From: Tenacibaculum sp. Bg11-29
Lineage (GTDB): Bacteria; Bacteroidota; Bacteroidia; Flavobacteriales; Flavobacteriaceae
Assembly (NCBI RefSeq): GCF_002836595.1
Contig: NZ_PJBB01000003.1
Span: 930,001-994,000, forward strand
Reading direction: 5' to 3'
Length of the DNA: 64,000 nt
Made by a program: the position numbers and the translations under genes
Shown: positions 55,538-64,000 of the stretch, in pieces
How the letters are laid out: each line of letters begins with the position of its first letter
Position numbering within the stretch: position 1 is the first letter of the stretch
Notes under the pieces: model-generated
What the model was told of the DNA's origin: nothing
The model's database searches: none
What the model saw: the letters and a program-made list of their open reading frames with translations, nothing else

Positions 55538-56641
55538 TTACTCCTTAATTACTATTACAATTATTGTAATAGTTAGTAGTATAAATAATACTAAAAAGAA
55601 TATTTTCCAAAAAGAATAAGGTCTTTTACCTGATATTGTAGCTGTTTGACCATTTATGTAAAAATGGTATTTCTTATTATTATAAACATAATGAGAAATA
55701 TAAACAGGTAATAATATATGTTTAAAAGTTTCCTTAGAAATATTTAAGTCTAAACTACTCACAGATTGAGTATCGCCGCCAATATCTTTGCAAGCCCAAT
55801 CAGTTGCAATTTTATGAGCTTTTTCTTTTGATTTTAAATGACCATCTTTTAAAGGTAAAGTATACTTTTCAGTTACAAAACCAGCTAAATACTTAGAGTT
55901 AAAAGTTTGCAAAGAGTTTAAATTCCAATTGGTAATTTTAGAAGGTAATGTTTTATTTCTTTTTTTAGAAGCATTAATGAGTGTATCGTCAATAAAACCA
56001 GTTATTGAACCAGAAGTAGAAGTCCATTTAGTTTTTCTCACTTGCTTATTTTTTCTAACATTCTCCCCATTTTCAATAGTATTATAATTTTCGGTAACGT
56101 AATAATAATCTCCTCGTTTGCCTGTATAATTTGCAAAAATATCAGCATCAAAAGTCCAAAAAGGTATATATAAACCTTTTGTTTTCTGAGGATCTAAAGA
56201 AGCTTTCTGAAGTTTATTAGGAGCAAACCATAAACTTTTCACCCATTTTCTAAAAATTTCATGAGATTGTTTATGTGTTAATTGAAAAGGAAGTACAGCA
56301 CCTGGTAAAATCCATTCTTCTTCATAAGCATCTTCTACAACTAATGTTTCGCTACAGTACACACAGTGTAAAGATTTGTAATTTTCTTCAACATGCTGAT
56401 TTGCTCCACAAGATTTACAATGCAGCATACTTATTTTTTCAGTATGAGATTGTGCTCCCATTTTTTTTAAATATGGGTACAATTCTAGTTCTTCAAATAC
56501 AGAATATGTTTCTTGTATCGCTTCTTCGTAACCGCAATAATTACATTTAATTTCAGAAGAACCTGGCTTATATAATAGTTCAGCACCGCAATTAACACAT
56601 GCTTTTTTTTGTTCAGAATGTTGTATTGTTTCTTGATTCAT
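55538..56641 (-). CDS. Zinc-ribbon membrane protein (YdjG-like)
   Basis: I start at the ATG at 56641 (MNQETIQHSEQKKACVNCG, 367 residues). An ATG at 56653 would add four. Four CxxC pairs form two zinc ribbons in the first 85 residues (CVNCG, CNYCG, CKSCG, CVYCS). A middle domain (about 95-320) follows, then a C-terminal membrane helix (FFLVLFILLTITIIVIVI). This layout resembles YdjG of Bacillus, which works with the SPFH protein YdjI at the membrane. The SPFH gene is 39 bp upstream, in the same orientation. Confidence 0.82.
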   Translation of the reverse strand: MNQETIQHSEQKKACVNCGAELLYKPGSSEIKCNYCGYEEAIQETYSVFEELELYPYLKKMGAQSHTEKISMLHCKSCGANQHVEENYKSLHCVYCSETLVVEDAYEEEWILPGAVLPFQLTHKQSHEIFRKWVKSLWFAPNKLQKASLDPQKTKGLYIPFWTFDADIFANYTGKRGDYYYVTENYNTIENGENVRKNKQVRKTKWTSTSGSITGFIDDTLINASKKRNKTLPSKITNWNLNSLQTFNSKYLAGFVTEKYTLPLKDGHLKSKEKAHKIATDWACKDIGGDTQSVSSLDLNISKETFKHILLPVYISHYVYNNKKYHFYINGQTATISGKRPYSFWKIFFLVLFILLTITIIVIVIKE

Positions 56642-56679
56642 TGATGTTAACACCTACCTTATAATAAACAGGTAAGACT

Positions 56680-57813
56680 TTAATTATTTGGTAATGGTGG
56701 AGGTACAGAACCTAATAAATTTTGTAATTCAGGTACACTTTTTAAACTAGCCCAATTAACCATTCCTTGTTTCCAAACTAAGGTATCTGTGTTAATAGTG
56801 CCATTTGTAAATAAGTTTTTTAAAGCTTGTTGATTAACAGGTCCAGTTTGTTGCCCATTGACTGCGTAAAAATACGGTACTTGATTTGGTAAAGGAGGAG
56901 GTGCTGATCCTGTAGATACTGGTTGGCTAGTTGTAGTTGATTGTGTTTGTTGGTTGAATAATGTTCCCATTTGTTGTGCCATCGCAAACCCCATTCCCAT
57001 TCCTATACCAGCACCAGCAGCACCAGATTCATTAGCCGCAGCTACTTCCATGGCCTTAGCTGCTTTAAATTTAGTTAACTTATCTAAATCTATTTTATTA
57101 AGTCTACTATATTCAAAAATCTCTTTTTTAAGTTCCTCTGGCATTGAAACATTTTCGATATAGAATTTTTCTAATGAAATTCCTACCGAACTAAATTCAG
57201 GCATCATTACCTCTAAGCAAGTTTCAGATAATTCAGTTGTATTCGCAGCATATAATTCAATAGGTAAATTAGCTTCTCCAATAGTATCAGTAAAACGTGT
57301 AGATATTAAACTCTTTAAATGTTCATTAATTTCAAAATTTGTGAAATGACTATCAGTACCTACAATATCAGTGATAAATTTACCTGCATCTTTTATTTTG
57401 AAAGCGTACGTACCAAAGGCTCTTATTTCAACAAATCCAAAACGATCATCGTTTAATGTAATTGGATTTTTAGTTCCCCATTTTTCATCAGTAAACATAC
57501 GAGAACTAACAAAATAAACCTCAGCTTTAAACGGGCTGTTAAAGCCATATTTCCAACCTTTTAAAGTAGATAAAACAGGAAGGTTTTGTGTGTTTAATGT
57601 GTAAGTTCCTGGCATAAAAACATCGGCTAGTTGTCCTTCATTTATAAAAACGCCAACTTGCCCTTCTCTAACAATTAATTTCGCATCATTTTTAATTTCA
57701 TTTTGATAGCGCTCAAAACGATGAACTATTGTATCATTCGAATTATCTAACCACTCTATTATATCAATAAATTCGTGACTTAGTTTCTTTTTTATTTCAT
57801 CGAAAATTCCCAT
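56680..57813 (-). CDS. SPFH/virion-core-like protein with C-terminal GYF_2 domain (YdjI-like)
   Basis: This 377-residue protein has an SPFH (band 7) domain at about 25-240 (EGQVGVFINEGQLADVFMPGTYTL ... FYIENVSMPEELKKEIFEYS), an Ala/Gly/Met-rich hinge (about 255-290), and a C-terminal GYF_2 (DUF4339) domain at about 313-370 (PYFYAVNGQQTGPV ... LVWKQGMVNWASLKSV). It matches the virion-core-protein-like SPFH group that includes B. subtilis YdjI. That protein recruits the PspA homologue and YdjG to stressed membranes. No pspA gene lies nearby. Confidence 0.88.
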   Translation of the reverse strand: MGIFDEIKKKLSHEFIDIIEWLDNSNDTIVHRFERYQNEIKNDAKLIVREGQVGVFINEGQLADVFMPGTYTLNTQNLPVLSTLKGWKYGFNSPFKAEVYFVSSRMFTDEKWGTKNPITLNDDRFGFVEIRAFGTYAFKIKDAGKFITDIVGTDSHFTNFEINEHLKSLISTRFTDTIGEANLPIELYAANTTELSETCLEVMMPEFSSVGISLEKFYIENVSMPEELKKEIFEYSRLNKIDLDKLTKFKAAKAMEVAAANESGAAGAGIGMGMGFAMAQQMGTLFNQQTQSTTTSQPVSTGSAPPPLPNQVPYFYAVNGQQTGPVNQQALKNLFTNGTINTDTLVWKQGMVNWASLKSVPELQNLLGSVPPPLPNN

Positions 57814-57885
57814 TTTATTTTTTTTACTGATTACTCATACAATATAAGTAATCTTAATCTACTTTTTGTTACAAGTTTAACAAAC

Positions 57886-57916
57886 AAAAAACTCAAGCCA
57901 TCGCTTGAGTTTTTTA
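57886..57916. terminator. Rho-independent terminator
   Basis: AAAAAACTCAAGC (last 8 bases) pairs with GCTTGAGTTTTTT around CATC, downstream of the M28 peptidase stop. Confidence 0.88.
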
Positions 57917-57939
57917 ATAATGATTAATAGATTTTAATA

Positions 57940-58863
57940 TTACAATTTCTTAGCATCTAGTTGTGTAAAAACGGTTAATAATGTTTGAATAGCATCTATT
58001 GTAAATTGTTGATCTATACTTTCATAAACATCAGTAGATTTATGATAATCCTTGTGATCTGGTACACCAAAATATACAAATGGAATATTTTTTTTGTAAA
58101 ATGCAGCATGGTCGCTAGAACTTGTCCAATCATCTAAGTTATCCAAACCTTCATGACCTATAACTAAATTAACCTCACCTACATTATTAAAAGAAGATAT
58201 CGTTTCTTTAAGGGGTTGAGAATATCGAGTTCCTACAGCATATAGTTCTTTATTATCACTTCTCGAGATCATATCAAAATTTAAATTCAAGACAATTTTA
58301 TTTAAATCAATTATCGAATTATCTGCAAAATGGTAAGCTCCTTTTAAACCTAACTCTTCAGCATCAAAAGATGCCAATATAACATTGTGTTTTGGAGGGT
58401 GACTTTTAAAATATTCAGCAAATGCAAATAAGGCAGCAACACCAGAAGCATTATCATCAGCACCATTAAAAGTTTTTCCATCTATGATTCCTAAATGATC
58501 GTAATGAGCAGATAACACAACGTATTTATCTGTATGTTCTGTACCTTTAATTAGACCTAAAATGTTAACAGCACTATAGGTTTTTGTGCCTTCAATAAAA
58601 GAGAAAGGTTGTTCGAAGTTTTCAAGAAGTGGTGTTACATTCAATTTCTTAAAGCGTTCTTTTATATAATCTCTAGCTTTTGTTGCTCCTAAAGTTGATG
58701 TCTTTCTACCTTCAAACTCATCAGATGATAATTTTTTAATATCATCTAATATTAAATTTGTTGTAAACTCATATACAAGAGGTGCAGTCTTTTCTGTTTC
58801 TGATTTACAAGAAATTACAAATGCACTTAAAATAACTATAATTAAAAAAGGTAATGTCTTCAT
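57940..58863 (-). CDS. M28 family metallopeptidase (aminopeptidase), lipoprotein
   Basis: This 307-residue protein has an SPII signal (SAFVISC, C19). The co-catalytic zinc site is visible: His120 and Asp122 (SAHYDHLG), Asp136 and Asp137 (NGADDNASG), Glu169 and Glu170 (FDAEELG), and a late Asp/His (SRSDNKE, SSDHAAF). M28 enzymes are aminopeptidases or glutamyl cyclase-like. It is likely periplasmic or surface-bound and adds to the window's protein-degrading set. Confidence 0.95.
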   Translation of the reverse strand: MKTLPFLIIVILSAFVISCKSETEKTAPLVYEFTTNLILDDIKKLSSDEFEGRKTSTLGATKARDYIKERFKKLNVTPLLENFEQPFSFIEGTKTYSAVNILGLIKGTEHTDKYVVLSAHYDHLGIIDGKTFNGADDNASGVAALFAFAEYFKSHPPKHNVILASFDAEELGLKGAYHFADNSIIDLNKIVLNLNFDMISRSDNKELYAVGTRYSQPLKETISSFNNVGEVNLVIGHEGLDNLDDWTSSSDHAAFYKKNIPFVYFGVPDHKDYHKSTDVYESIDQQFTIDAIQTLLTVFTQLDAKKL

Positions 58864-58896
58864 ATGTAACTAAATAAATTTAAGGCTAAATTAAAT

Positions 58897-58929
58897 AAAA
58901 AAACCTAAGCATTTTGCCTAGGTTTTTTT
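58897..58929 (-). terminator. Terminator of the sdhCAB operon
   Basis: AAAAAAACCTAAGC pairs with GCCTAGGTTTTTTT (one mismatch), 31 bp past the sdhB stop, followed by T on the minus strand. Confidence 0.85.
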
Positions 58930-58959
58930 ATTTAAGAAATTGATTTATTAAATCAATTT

Positions 58960-59706
58960 TTATCCTTTTAAACTAGCTTTCATAAACTCAGTATTCATAC
59001 GAGCAATGTTTTCTAATGAAATTCCTTTCGGGCATTCAACTTCACAAGCTCCTGTATTTGTACAGTTACCAAAACCTTCAGCATCCATTTGAGCTACCAT
59101 GTTTAATACACGATCTGTAGCTTCAACTTGTCCTTGAGGTAATAAAGCGTATTGACTCACTTTAGCTCCTACAAATAACATTGCCGATGAATTTTTACAA
59201 GTAGCTACACAAGCACCACAACCAATACAAGTTGCAGCATCCATTGCTTTATCTGCTGCTTCTTTAGAAATAGGAATTGAGTTCGCGTCTTGCGTATTTC
59301 CTGAAGTATTTACAGAAATATATCCACCAGATTGTTGAATTCTTTCAAAAGAAGTTCTATCAACAACTAAATCTTTAATCACAGGAAATGCAGCTGCTCT
59401 AAATGGCTCAATTGTAATTGTATCACCATCTTTAAATGAACGCATGTGCAATTGACATGTTGTTACACCTCTATCAGGTCCGTGAGCTTCACCATTAATA
59501 TACATTGAACACATACCGCAAATTCCTTCACGACAGTCATGATCAAAAGCAACAGGCTCATCACCTAAATTAATTATTTGCTCGTTAAGCACATCCATCA
59601 TTTCTAAGAAAGACATATGCTCAGAAATGTCGGCTACTTGGTAATCGACCATTTTTCCTTTATCACTTGCGTTTTTTTGACGCCAAACTTTTAAAGTAAG
59701 ATTCAT
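58960..59706 (-). CDS. sdhB: Succinate dehydrogenase/fumarate reductase iron-sulfur subunit
   Basis: This 248-residue subunit has the [2Fe-2S] ligands Cys58, Cys63, Cys66 (CREGICGMC) and Cys84 (VTTCQLH). It also has the [4Fe-4S] and [3Fe-4S] cysteines in [16 protein letters not shown] and [13 protein letters not shown]. It passes electrons from SdhA to the quinone-binding cytochrome. Order is sdhC-sdhA-sdhB, with a 9-bp gap to sdhA. The terminator lies just beyond it. Confidence 0.97.
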   Translation of the reverse strand: MNLTLKVWRQKNASDKGKMVDYQVADISEHMSFLEMMDVLNEQIINLGDEPVAFDHDCREGICGMCSMYINGEAHGPDRGVTTCQLHMRSFKDGDTITIEPFRAAAFPVIKDLVVDRTSFERIQQSGGYISVNTSGNTQDANSIPISKEAADKAMDAATCIGCGACVATCKNSSAMLFVGAKVSQYALLPQGQVEATDRVLNMVAQMDAEGFGNCTNTGACEVECPKGISLENIARMNTEFMKASLKG

Positions 59707-59715
59707 AATACTTTC

Positions 59716-61728
59716 TTATTTATATGAACGTTGTTTCAATTCAATATCGTTAAACTCTAATTCTTCTTTATGTAAAACTGCATCTGCAGGTTCTCCTTTA
59801 TACTCCCAAGCCGAAACATATGCATAATCTTTATCATTACGTTTTGCTTCTCCTTTTTGTAATCCATCTAACTCAACAGATTCTTCTCTAAAGTGACCTC
59901 CACAAGATTCGTTTCTATCTAATGCGTCCTTTGCAAATAATTCTCCTAACTCTAAGAAATCTGCTACTCTTCCAGCTTTTTCTAATTCAGGATTCATTTC
60001 GTTTGCATCACCAGGTACAGTTACGTTTTTCCAGAAATCCTCACGTAAGGCCTTAATTTCAGCCATTGCTTCTTTTAAACCTTGTTCGTTACGAGCCATT
60101 CCACATTTTTCCCACATGATCTTACCTAATTTCTTATGGTAAAAATCTACAGAATGTTCTCCTTTGTTATTAATGAAGAAATTAATGCGTTCTGTAACTT
60201 CTTTTTCTGCTTCATCAAATTCTTTAGTATCAGTAGGTATTTTTCCTGTACGAATATCGTTAGATAAATAATCTCCAATAGTATAAGGTAATACAAAATA
60301 TCCATCAGCTAAACCTTGCATTAAAGCAGAAGCTCCTAAACGGTTGGCACCATGATCAGAGAAGTTTGCTTCACCAATACAGTACAACCCATCAACTGTT
60401 GTCATTAAGTTATAATCAACCCAAACACCACCCATTGTGTAGTGTGTTGCAGGATAAATCATCATTGGAGTTTCATATGGATTGTCATCCACAATTTTCT
60501 CATACATTTGGAATAAGTTACCGTATTTTTCTTCAACGATAGCTTGTCCTAAGTCATACACCTTTGTTTCAGAAGGGTTTGATATGTTCTGAATTTTTGC
60601 TTGTTCTGTACCGTAACGACTAATCGCAGATTTAAAATCTAAGTAAACAGCTTCTCCAGTTGCATTTACTCCATAACCAGCATCACAACGCTCTTTTGCT
60701 GCACGAGAGGCAACATCACGAGGTACTAAGTTACCAAATGCAGGATATCTTCTTTCTAAGTAATAATCTCTTTGATCTTCAGTTAATTCAGTTGGTTTTT
60801 TACGACCTTCACGAATTGCCATCACATCCTCCATATTTTTTGGTACCCAAATACGACCATCGTTACGTAATGATTCTGACATTAACGTTAACTTAGACTG
60901 GTAATCTCCTGAACGAGGAATACAAGTTGGGTGAATTTGTGTATAACAAGGGTTTGCGAAATATGCTCCTTTTTTATGAATTTTCCAAGCTGCAGTTGCG
61001 TTTGAACCCATTGCGTTGGTTGATAAGAAATATACATTTCCGTATCCACCAGAAGCAATTACAACGGCGTGTGCAGAGTGACGTTCAATTTCACCAGTAA
61101 TTAAATTACGAGCAATAATTCCACGAGCTTTCCCATCTACTTTTACAACATCTAACATTTCATGACGATTGAACATTTCAATCTTACCACGAGCAATTTG
61201 ACGGTTCATAGCAGAATATGCACCTAATAATAATTGTTGACCTGTTTGTCCTTTCGCATAAAAAGTTCTAGAAACTAAAACTCCACCAAATGAACGATTG
61301 TCTAATAAACCACCATAATCACGTGCAAAAGGAACTCCTTGTGCTACACATTGATCAATAATATTTGCAGAAACCTCAGCTAAACGATGTACGTTTGCTT
61401 CACGTGAACGGTAATCTCCACCTTTTACAGTATCATAAAATAATCGGTAAAAAGAATCACCATCACCTTGATAGTTTTTTGCTGCATTAATTCCTCCTTG
61501 TGCTGCAATTGAGTGTGCTCTACGAGGAGAATCTTGATAAGCAAATGCTTTAACGTTATAGCCTAATTCAGCTAAAGTTGCTGAAGCAGAACCACCCGCT
61601 AAACCTGTACCAACTACAATAACATCAATGTTACGTTTGTTGGCAGGATTTACTAAATCAATATGATTTTTATAATCTGTCCATTTATCTTTAATTGGAC
61701 CTTTTGGTACTTTTGAATCTAAAGCCAT
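59716..61728 (-). CDS. sdhA: Succinate dehydrogenase/fumarate reductase flavoprotein subunit
   Basis: This 670-residue flavoprotein has its Rossmann motif in [19 protein letters not shown] (about 35-53), the covalent-FAD histidine in [17 protein letters not shown], and catalytic residues in [30 protein letters not shown] and [15 protein letters not shown]. The length fits the B-type succinate:quinone reductase of Bacteroidota. The gene is 12 bp downstream of sdhC and 9 bp upstream of sdhB. Confidence 0.97.
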   Translation of the reverse strand: MALDSKVPKGPIKDKWTDYKNHIDLVNPANKRNIDVIVVGTGLAGGSASATLAELGYNVKAFAYQDSPRRAHSIAAQGGINAAKNYQGDGDSFYRLFYDTVKGGDYRSREANVHRLAEVSANIIDQCVAQGVPFARDYGGLLDNRSFGGVLVSRTFYAKGQTGQQLLLGAYSAMNRQIARGKIEMFNRHEMLDVVKVDGKARGIIARNLITGEIERHSAHAVVIASGGYGNVYFLSTNAMGSNATAAWKIHKKGAYFANPCYTQIHPTCIPRSGDYQSKLTLMSESLRNDGRIWVPKNMEDVMAIREGRKKPTELTEDQRDYYLERRYPAFGNLVPRDVASRAAKERCDAGYGVNATGEAVYLDFKSAISRYGTEQAKIQNISNPSETKVYDLGQAIVEEKYGNLFQMYEKIVDDNPYETPMMIYPATHYTMGGVWVDYNLMTTVDGLYCIGEANFSDHGANRLGASALMQGLADGYFVLPYTIGDYLSNDIRTGKIPTDTKEFDEAEKEVTERINFFINNKGEHSVDFYHKKLGKIMWEKCGMARNEQGLKEAMAEIKALREDFWKNVTVPGDANEMNPELEKAGRVADFLELGELFAKDALDRNESCGGHFREESVELDGLQKGEAKRNDKDYAYVSAWEYKGEPADAVLHKEELEFNDIELKQRSYK

Positions 61729-61740
61729 ACTTGTTTCGTA

Positions 61741-62430
61741 TTAATGATTGAAATGGTGAAATAATGCAATAATGATAAATCCAACTGGTAACCCAATTGC
61801 ATAAATCTTACAGAATGTTTTCAATCCTTTAGTGTATTTATTGTTTGCTCCAACTGATTGGAAAGCCGAAGTAAACCCGTGTAATAAGTGTAATGCTAAA
61901 AATACAAATGCTATTATATAAGCAATTACTCTAATAGGGTTAACAAACTTGTGTTGTAATTCTTCGTAATATCTAAGTCCGCTATCAGCTACATTAGGGT
62001 CAATAAGACCAGACATATCACCCTGAATAAATTTGGTGTTGATTTCTGGAAACCAAAAATCGATAAAGTGTAATACTACGAAAGCTAAAATTGCTGCACC
62101 AGACCAAATCATATTTCTACTCATCCAAGTAGAATTTGCTGCTCCGTTGTTTTTAGCATAGCTTATTTTTTGCGCACTTTTGTTTTTTAATTCTAAGACG
62201 AATCCCATTACAAAGTGAAAAACTACACCAAAAATTAAGACAGGTTGCATAACGTATTGTATTAACGGATTGGTTCCCATAAAATGAGATAACTTGTTAA
62301 ACGTTGCTCCATTGTCTGGAAAAATTGAGGTGATGTTTATTGCAAAATGTTGTAATAAGAAGAACATCAAGAAGAACGCCGAAAGTGCCATGGCAAATTT
62401 TCTTCCAATAGAAGATTTTAATAATCCCAT
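61741..62430 (-). CDS. sdhC: Succinate dehydrogenase cytochrome b subunit
   Basis: This 229-residue membrane anchor has five hydrophobic helices and histidines spaced for two haems (LQHFAINI, VFHFVMGF, VLHFIDFW, ALHLLHGF). This is the single-subunit di-haem cytochrome b of B-type succinate:menaquinone reductases. The promoter at 62462-62493 lies 32 bp upstream. It is the first gene of the sdhCAB operon. Confidence 0.95.
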   Translation of the reverse strand: MGLLKSSIGRKFAMALSAFFLMFFLLQHFAINITSIFPDNGATFNKLSHFMGTNPLIQYVMQPVLIFGVVFHFVMGFVLELKNKSAQKISYAKNNGAANSTWMSRNMIWSGAAILAFVVLHFIDFWFPEINTKFIQGDMSGLIDPNVADSGLRYYEELQHKFVNPIRVIAYIIAFVFLALHLLHGFTSAFQSVGANNKYTKGLKTFCKIYAIGLPVGFIIIALFHHFNH

Positions 62431-62461
62431 TATTTTTTTTGTTTATTAAAGTATAATAATA

Positions 62462-62493
62462 CAAATTTAAGCGGTACGAGGTAGTTGCACAAA
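62462..62493 (-). promoter_or_regulatory. Bacteroidota-type promoter of sdhCAB
   Basis: On the minus strand it reads TTTG (62493-62490), then TAAATTTG (62469-62462). The gap between TTG and TAAATTTG is 20 nt, an exact match to TTTG-N17-23-TAnnTTTG. It ends 32 bp before the sdhC ATG. Confidence 0.82.
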
Positions 62494-62811
62494 CTTTAGG
62501 AATTTTTTTATTAAATATTTAGAATGGGTTTAAATAGGGAGGTGTGGCTTTAAGTGCTTTTTTGTTACTTAATGATGTGTCGCATGAGACGCAAAATTAA
62601 TAAAAATTAGAATCACTACCGAGCTCAAATTTTGAGTTGAATCTGATTTTTGCATTAATTATAGTTATAATTTTATCTTTCTTTAATAGTAATATTTTGA
62701 AAGGAAAGAGTAAATCAATACTGTTTTTTGTAATCTACGATAAAGTAACTTTTGTTGATGTTTAATAGTGGAGATGTTAAATTACAACAAAAGTTATTTT
62801 TTAAAAAGACT
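62494..62811. other. Intergenic region; no gene seen
   Basis: These 318 bp separate the sdhC promoter from the stop of the TonB receptor. They hold a short symmetrical CTCAAATTTTGAG (62624-62636), probably chance in AT-rich DNA. I saw no short gene or RNA. Confidence 0.6.
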
Positions 62812-64000
62812 TTAGAATGATATTTTATAACTAATGTTTGGAATCAATAAAGCTTCTCTATGTTCTTCTACTTTATTGTTTTTTAGATGATAACGATGTC
62901 CTTGGTATTCTTTAAAGTTTGTTGCGTTAAGAATCTTTAGCGACAGTTTTTGTGTTGTTTTCTTTTTGTACCATTCATAATTAACTGTAAAGTGTGATAT
63001 GAATCCAGCTCTAGTTTGTTCAGTAAATGGTGTAGTTTCATTGTAAATAGCATCTTTTTTATCTAAAGAAGCAGCATGATCAATAATAGAATGTCTATCA
63101 CCACCTTGATAACTTAATTTAAAATTTACACCAAGTAAATTTTGTTTATGCTTTCCAATTCTAAACTCTTTACCAACCAAAACATTAAATAAGTAGTTTT
63201 TATTGTAACGAGTATTGTACCATTTTTCAGAATCTGTTTTATATTTAGAATTAAAAACAGAACCAGAAATTAAATAATAAAAACCATTATTAATATATTG
63301 TTCTAATGTTAAATCTAGTCCGTAATTCTTCCCTTTTCCTGAATTAATGTAAGCATCATTAATAAACCAATCGCTTTGTAAGTTTAAAAGTGAAGTAGTA
63401 CTATTCTTAATAATAGGAATGTTATAGAGGTGTTGATAATATGGTTCGATTTTTAAATGTAACTTTTCTGTAATGTTCCAATCATATGCTAACACAAAAT
63501 GATGTGCTTTTGAAAAATCTAAACCTCTGTTAGCTTGTAATGATGTTGAGTTTGTTGTATTGGCAAAATAAATATTCAAGGCTTCAATTCTACTATGCAA
63601 GCCATAACCAAAACTTAATTTGTTGTTTTCGTTTAATTGATAACTTAAACCAAGGCGAGGTTCTACTGTAAAATTATTATTTAATGTAAATAATTGAGTA
63701 TTTACACCTATGTTTATTTTCCAATTTTTTAAGGAAAAAGAAGAGTTTGTGTATGCAGAGACTAAAGAGGTAAACCCATTTTCTGAAACTATGGTTTTTA
63801 GATTATTCGTGCCACCTTCAGCTTCTTTTAAATCGATATTATAACCTAAACCTCTTATGGTGACACCTGTTTTGTTTGTGTGTTTAGAGCTAAATTTTTT
63901 ATTAAGGAAAGATTTAAAAGTAATATTATAATTACTATTATCTATTTTGTTTTTTGGTTGTAATATTGAGGAGTCTCCAAGTCTATCCGTTTTTAAGTCT
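62812..64000 (-). CDS. TonB-dependent outer-membrane receptor (partial, N-terminus outside window)
   Basis: The frame is open from base 3999 of the last kilobase (63999) down to the stop at 62812, giving about 395 residues of the beta-barrel. The in-frame TTG at 63600 is not a real start, because coherent barrel sequence (NNFTVEPRLGLSYQLNENNKLSFGYGLHSR) runs through it. Repeated amphipathic strands such as LKIEPYYQHLYNIP and FKLSYQGGDRHS are typical. The end NISYKISF finishes in an aromatic residue as barrel proteins do. The plug domain and TonB box are off the window. The substrate is unknown. Confidence 0.88.
   Translation of the reverse strand, partial: DLKTDRLGDSSILQPKNKIDNSNYNITFKSFLNKKFSSKHTNKTGVTIRGLGYNIDLKEAEGGTNNLKTIVSENGFTSLVSAYTNSSFSLKNWKINIGVNTQLFTLNNNFTVEPRLGLSYQLNENNKLSFGYGLHSRIEALNIYFANTTNSTSLQANRGLDFSKAHHFVLAYDWNITEKLHLKIEPYYQHLYNIPIIKNSTTSLLNLQSDWFINDAYINSGKGKNYGLDLTLEQYINNGFYYLISGSVFNSKYKTDSEKWYNTRYNKNYLFNVLVGKEFRIGKHKQNLLGVNFKLSYQGGDRHSIIDHAASLDKKDAIYNETTPFTEQTRAGFISHFTVNYEWYKKKTTQKLSLKILNATNFKEYQGHRYHLKNNKVEEHREALLIPNISYKISF

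Noticed and set aside
62624..62636. Symmetrical CTCAAATTTTGAG, similar to AACTCAAATTTTTGAGTT at 2679-2696
   Set aside because: Both are short AT-rich dyads in intergenic DNA. Two copies in 64 kb are too few to call a shared regulatory site.

Overview
The window looks like a chromosomal segment of a marine Flavobacteriaceae bacterium (phylum Bacteroidota). A Tenacibaculum- or Polaribacter-like genus is my inference. The sequence is very AT-rich, Shine-Dalgarno sites are rare, and a few leaders carry the Bacteroidota promoter type (TTG, a spacer of about 20, then TAnnTTTG). There are many short SPII lipoproteins, a type IX secretion (T9SS) cargo protein, a TonB-dependent receptor, and a B-type succinate dehydrogenase. 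I saw no rRNA, tRNA, CRISPR array, phage module or intact insertion sequence.

Layout. 1-2.6 kb (minus): an aldonolactone-oxidase-like flavoprotein cut by the window edge, a TetR regulator with a candidate operator, and a LuxE-like acyl-protein synthetase. 2.7-5.7 kb (plus): two small lipoproteins, an ECF sigma factor, and a partner with one membrane span and a C-terminal barrel. 5.8-14 kb: isoaspartyl peptidase, ALDH7-type dehydrogenase, ankyrin protein, a double-OmpA protein with a cysteine-laddered coiled-coil partner, and a DUF1800/DUF1501 pair. 14-18.5 kb: a B12-binding radical SAM protein and a GH92 alpha-mannosidase. 18.7-19.1 kb: a self-contained unit for a double-glycine-leader peptide. 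19.3-22.8 kb: an AlbA/Schlafen-type protein, an SDR and two lipoproteins.

22.9-30 kb is the main biosynthetic island. A tightly packed plus-strand operon encodes a flavoprotein, a methyltransferase, a type III polyketide synthase, a dehydratase, a ketosynthase, an acyl carrier protein, a phosphopantetheinyl transferase and a GreA-C-terminal-like protein. Its logic resembles alkylresorcinol/quinone phenolic-lipid synthesis, with a dedicated acyl-ACP starter supply encoded in the operon.

30-37 kb (minus): an ABC ATPase, a secreted protein with an aerolysin/ETX-MTX2-like region, an M13 metallopeptidase and a prolyl oligopeptidase. 37.2-41.5 kb: thioredoxin and class I ribonucleotide reductase. 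41.9-44.2 kb: a Panacea-domain antitoxin overlapping a two-span membrane protein (a candidate toxin), divergent from a dGTPase across a perfect 22-bp palindrome. 44.3-48.7 kb: a large T9SS cargo protein with beta-propeller and thrombospondin-type-3 repeats, then a lipoprotein. 48.7-55.5 kb: DUF3109, MarC, a short flavoprotein, a LytS/LytTR pair, a thioredoxin-TPR protein, an MBL-fold protein with an altered metal motif, and DUF1573. 55.5-57.8 kb: a zinc-ribbon membrane protein with an SPFH-GYF_2 protein, similar to YdjG/YdjI. 57.9-64 kb: M28 peptidase, sdhCAB behind a textbook promoter, and a TonB-dependent receptor cut by the right edge.

The best candidates for undescribed biology are the type III PKS operon, the GG-leader peptide unit, the aerolysin-like lipoprotein and the Panacea/transmembrane pair with its palindrome. 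No database search was run. All family names come from motif recognition.
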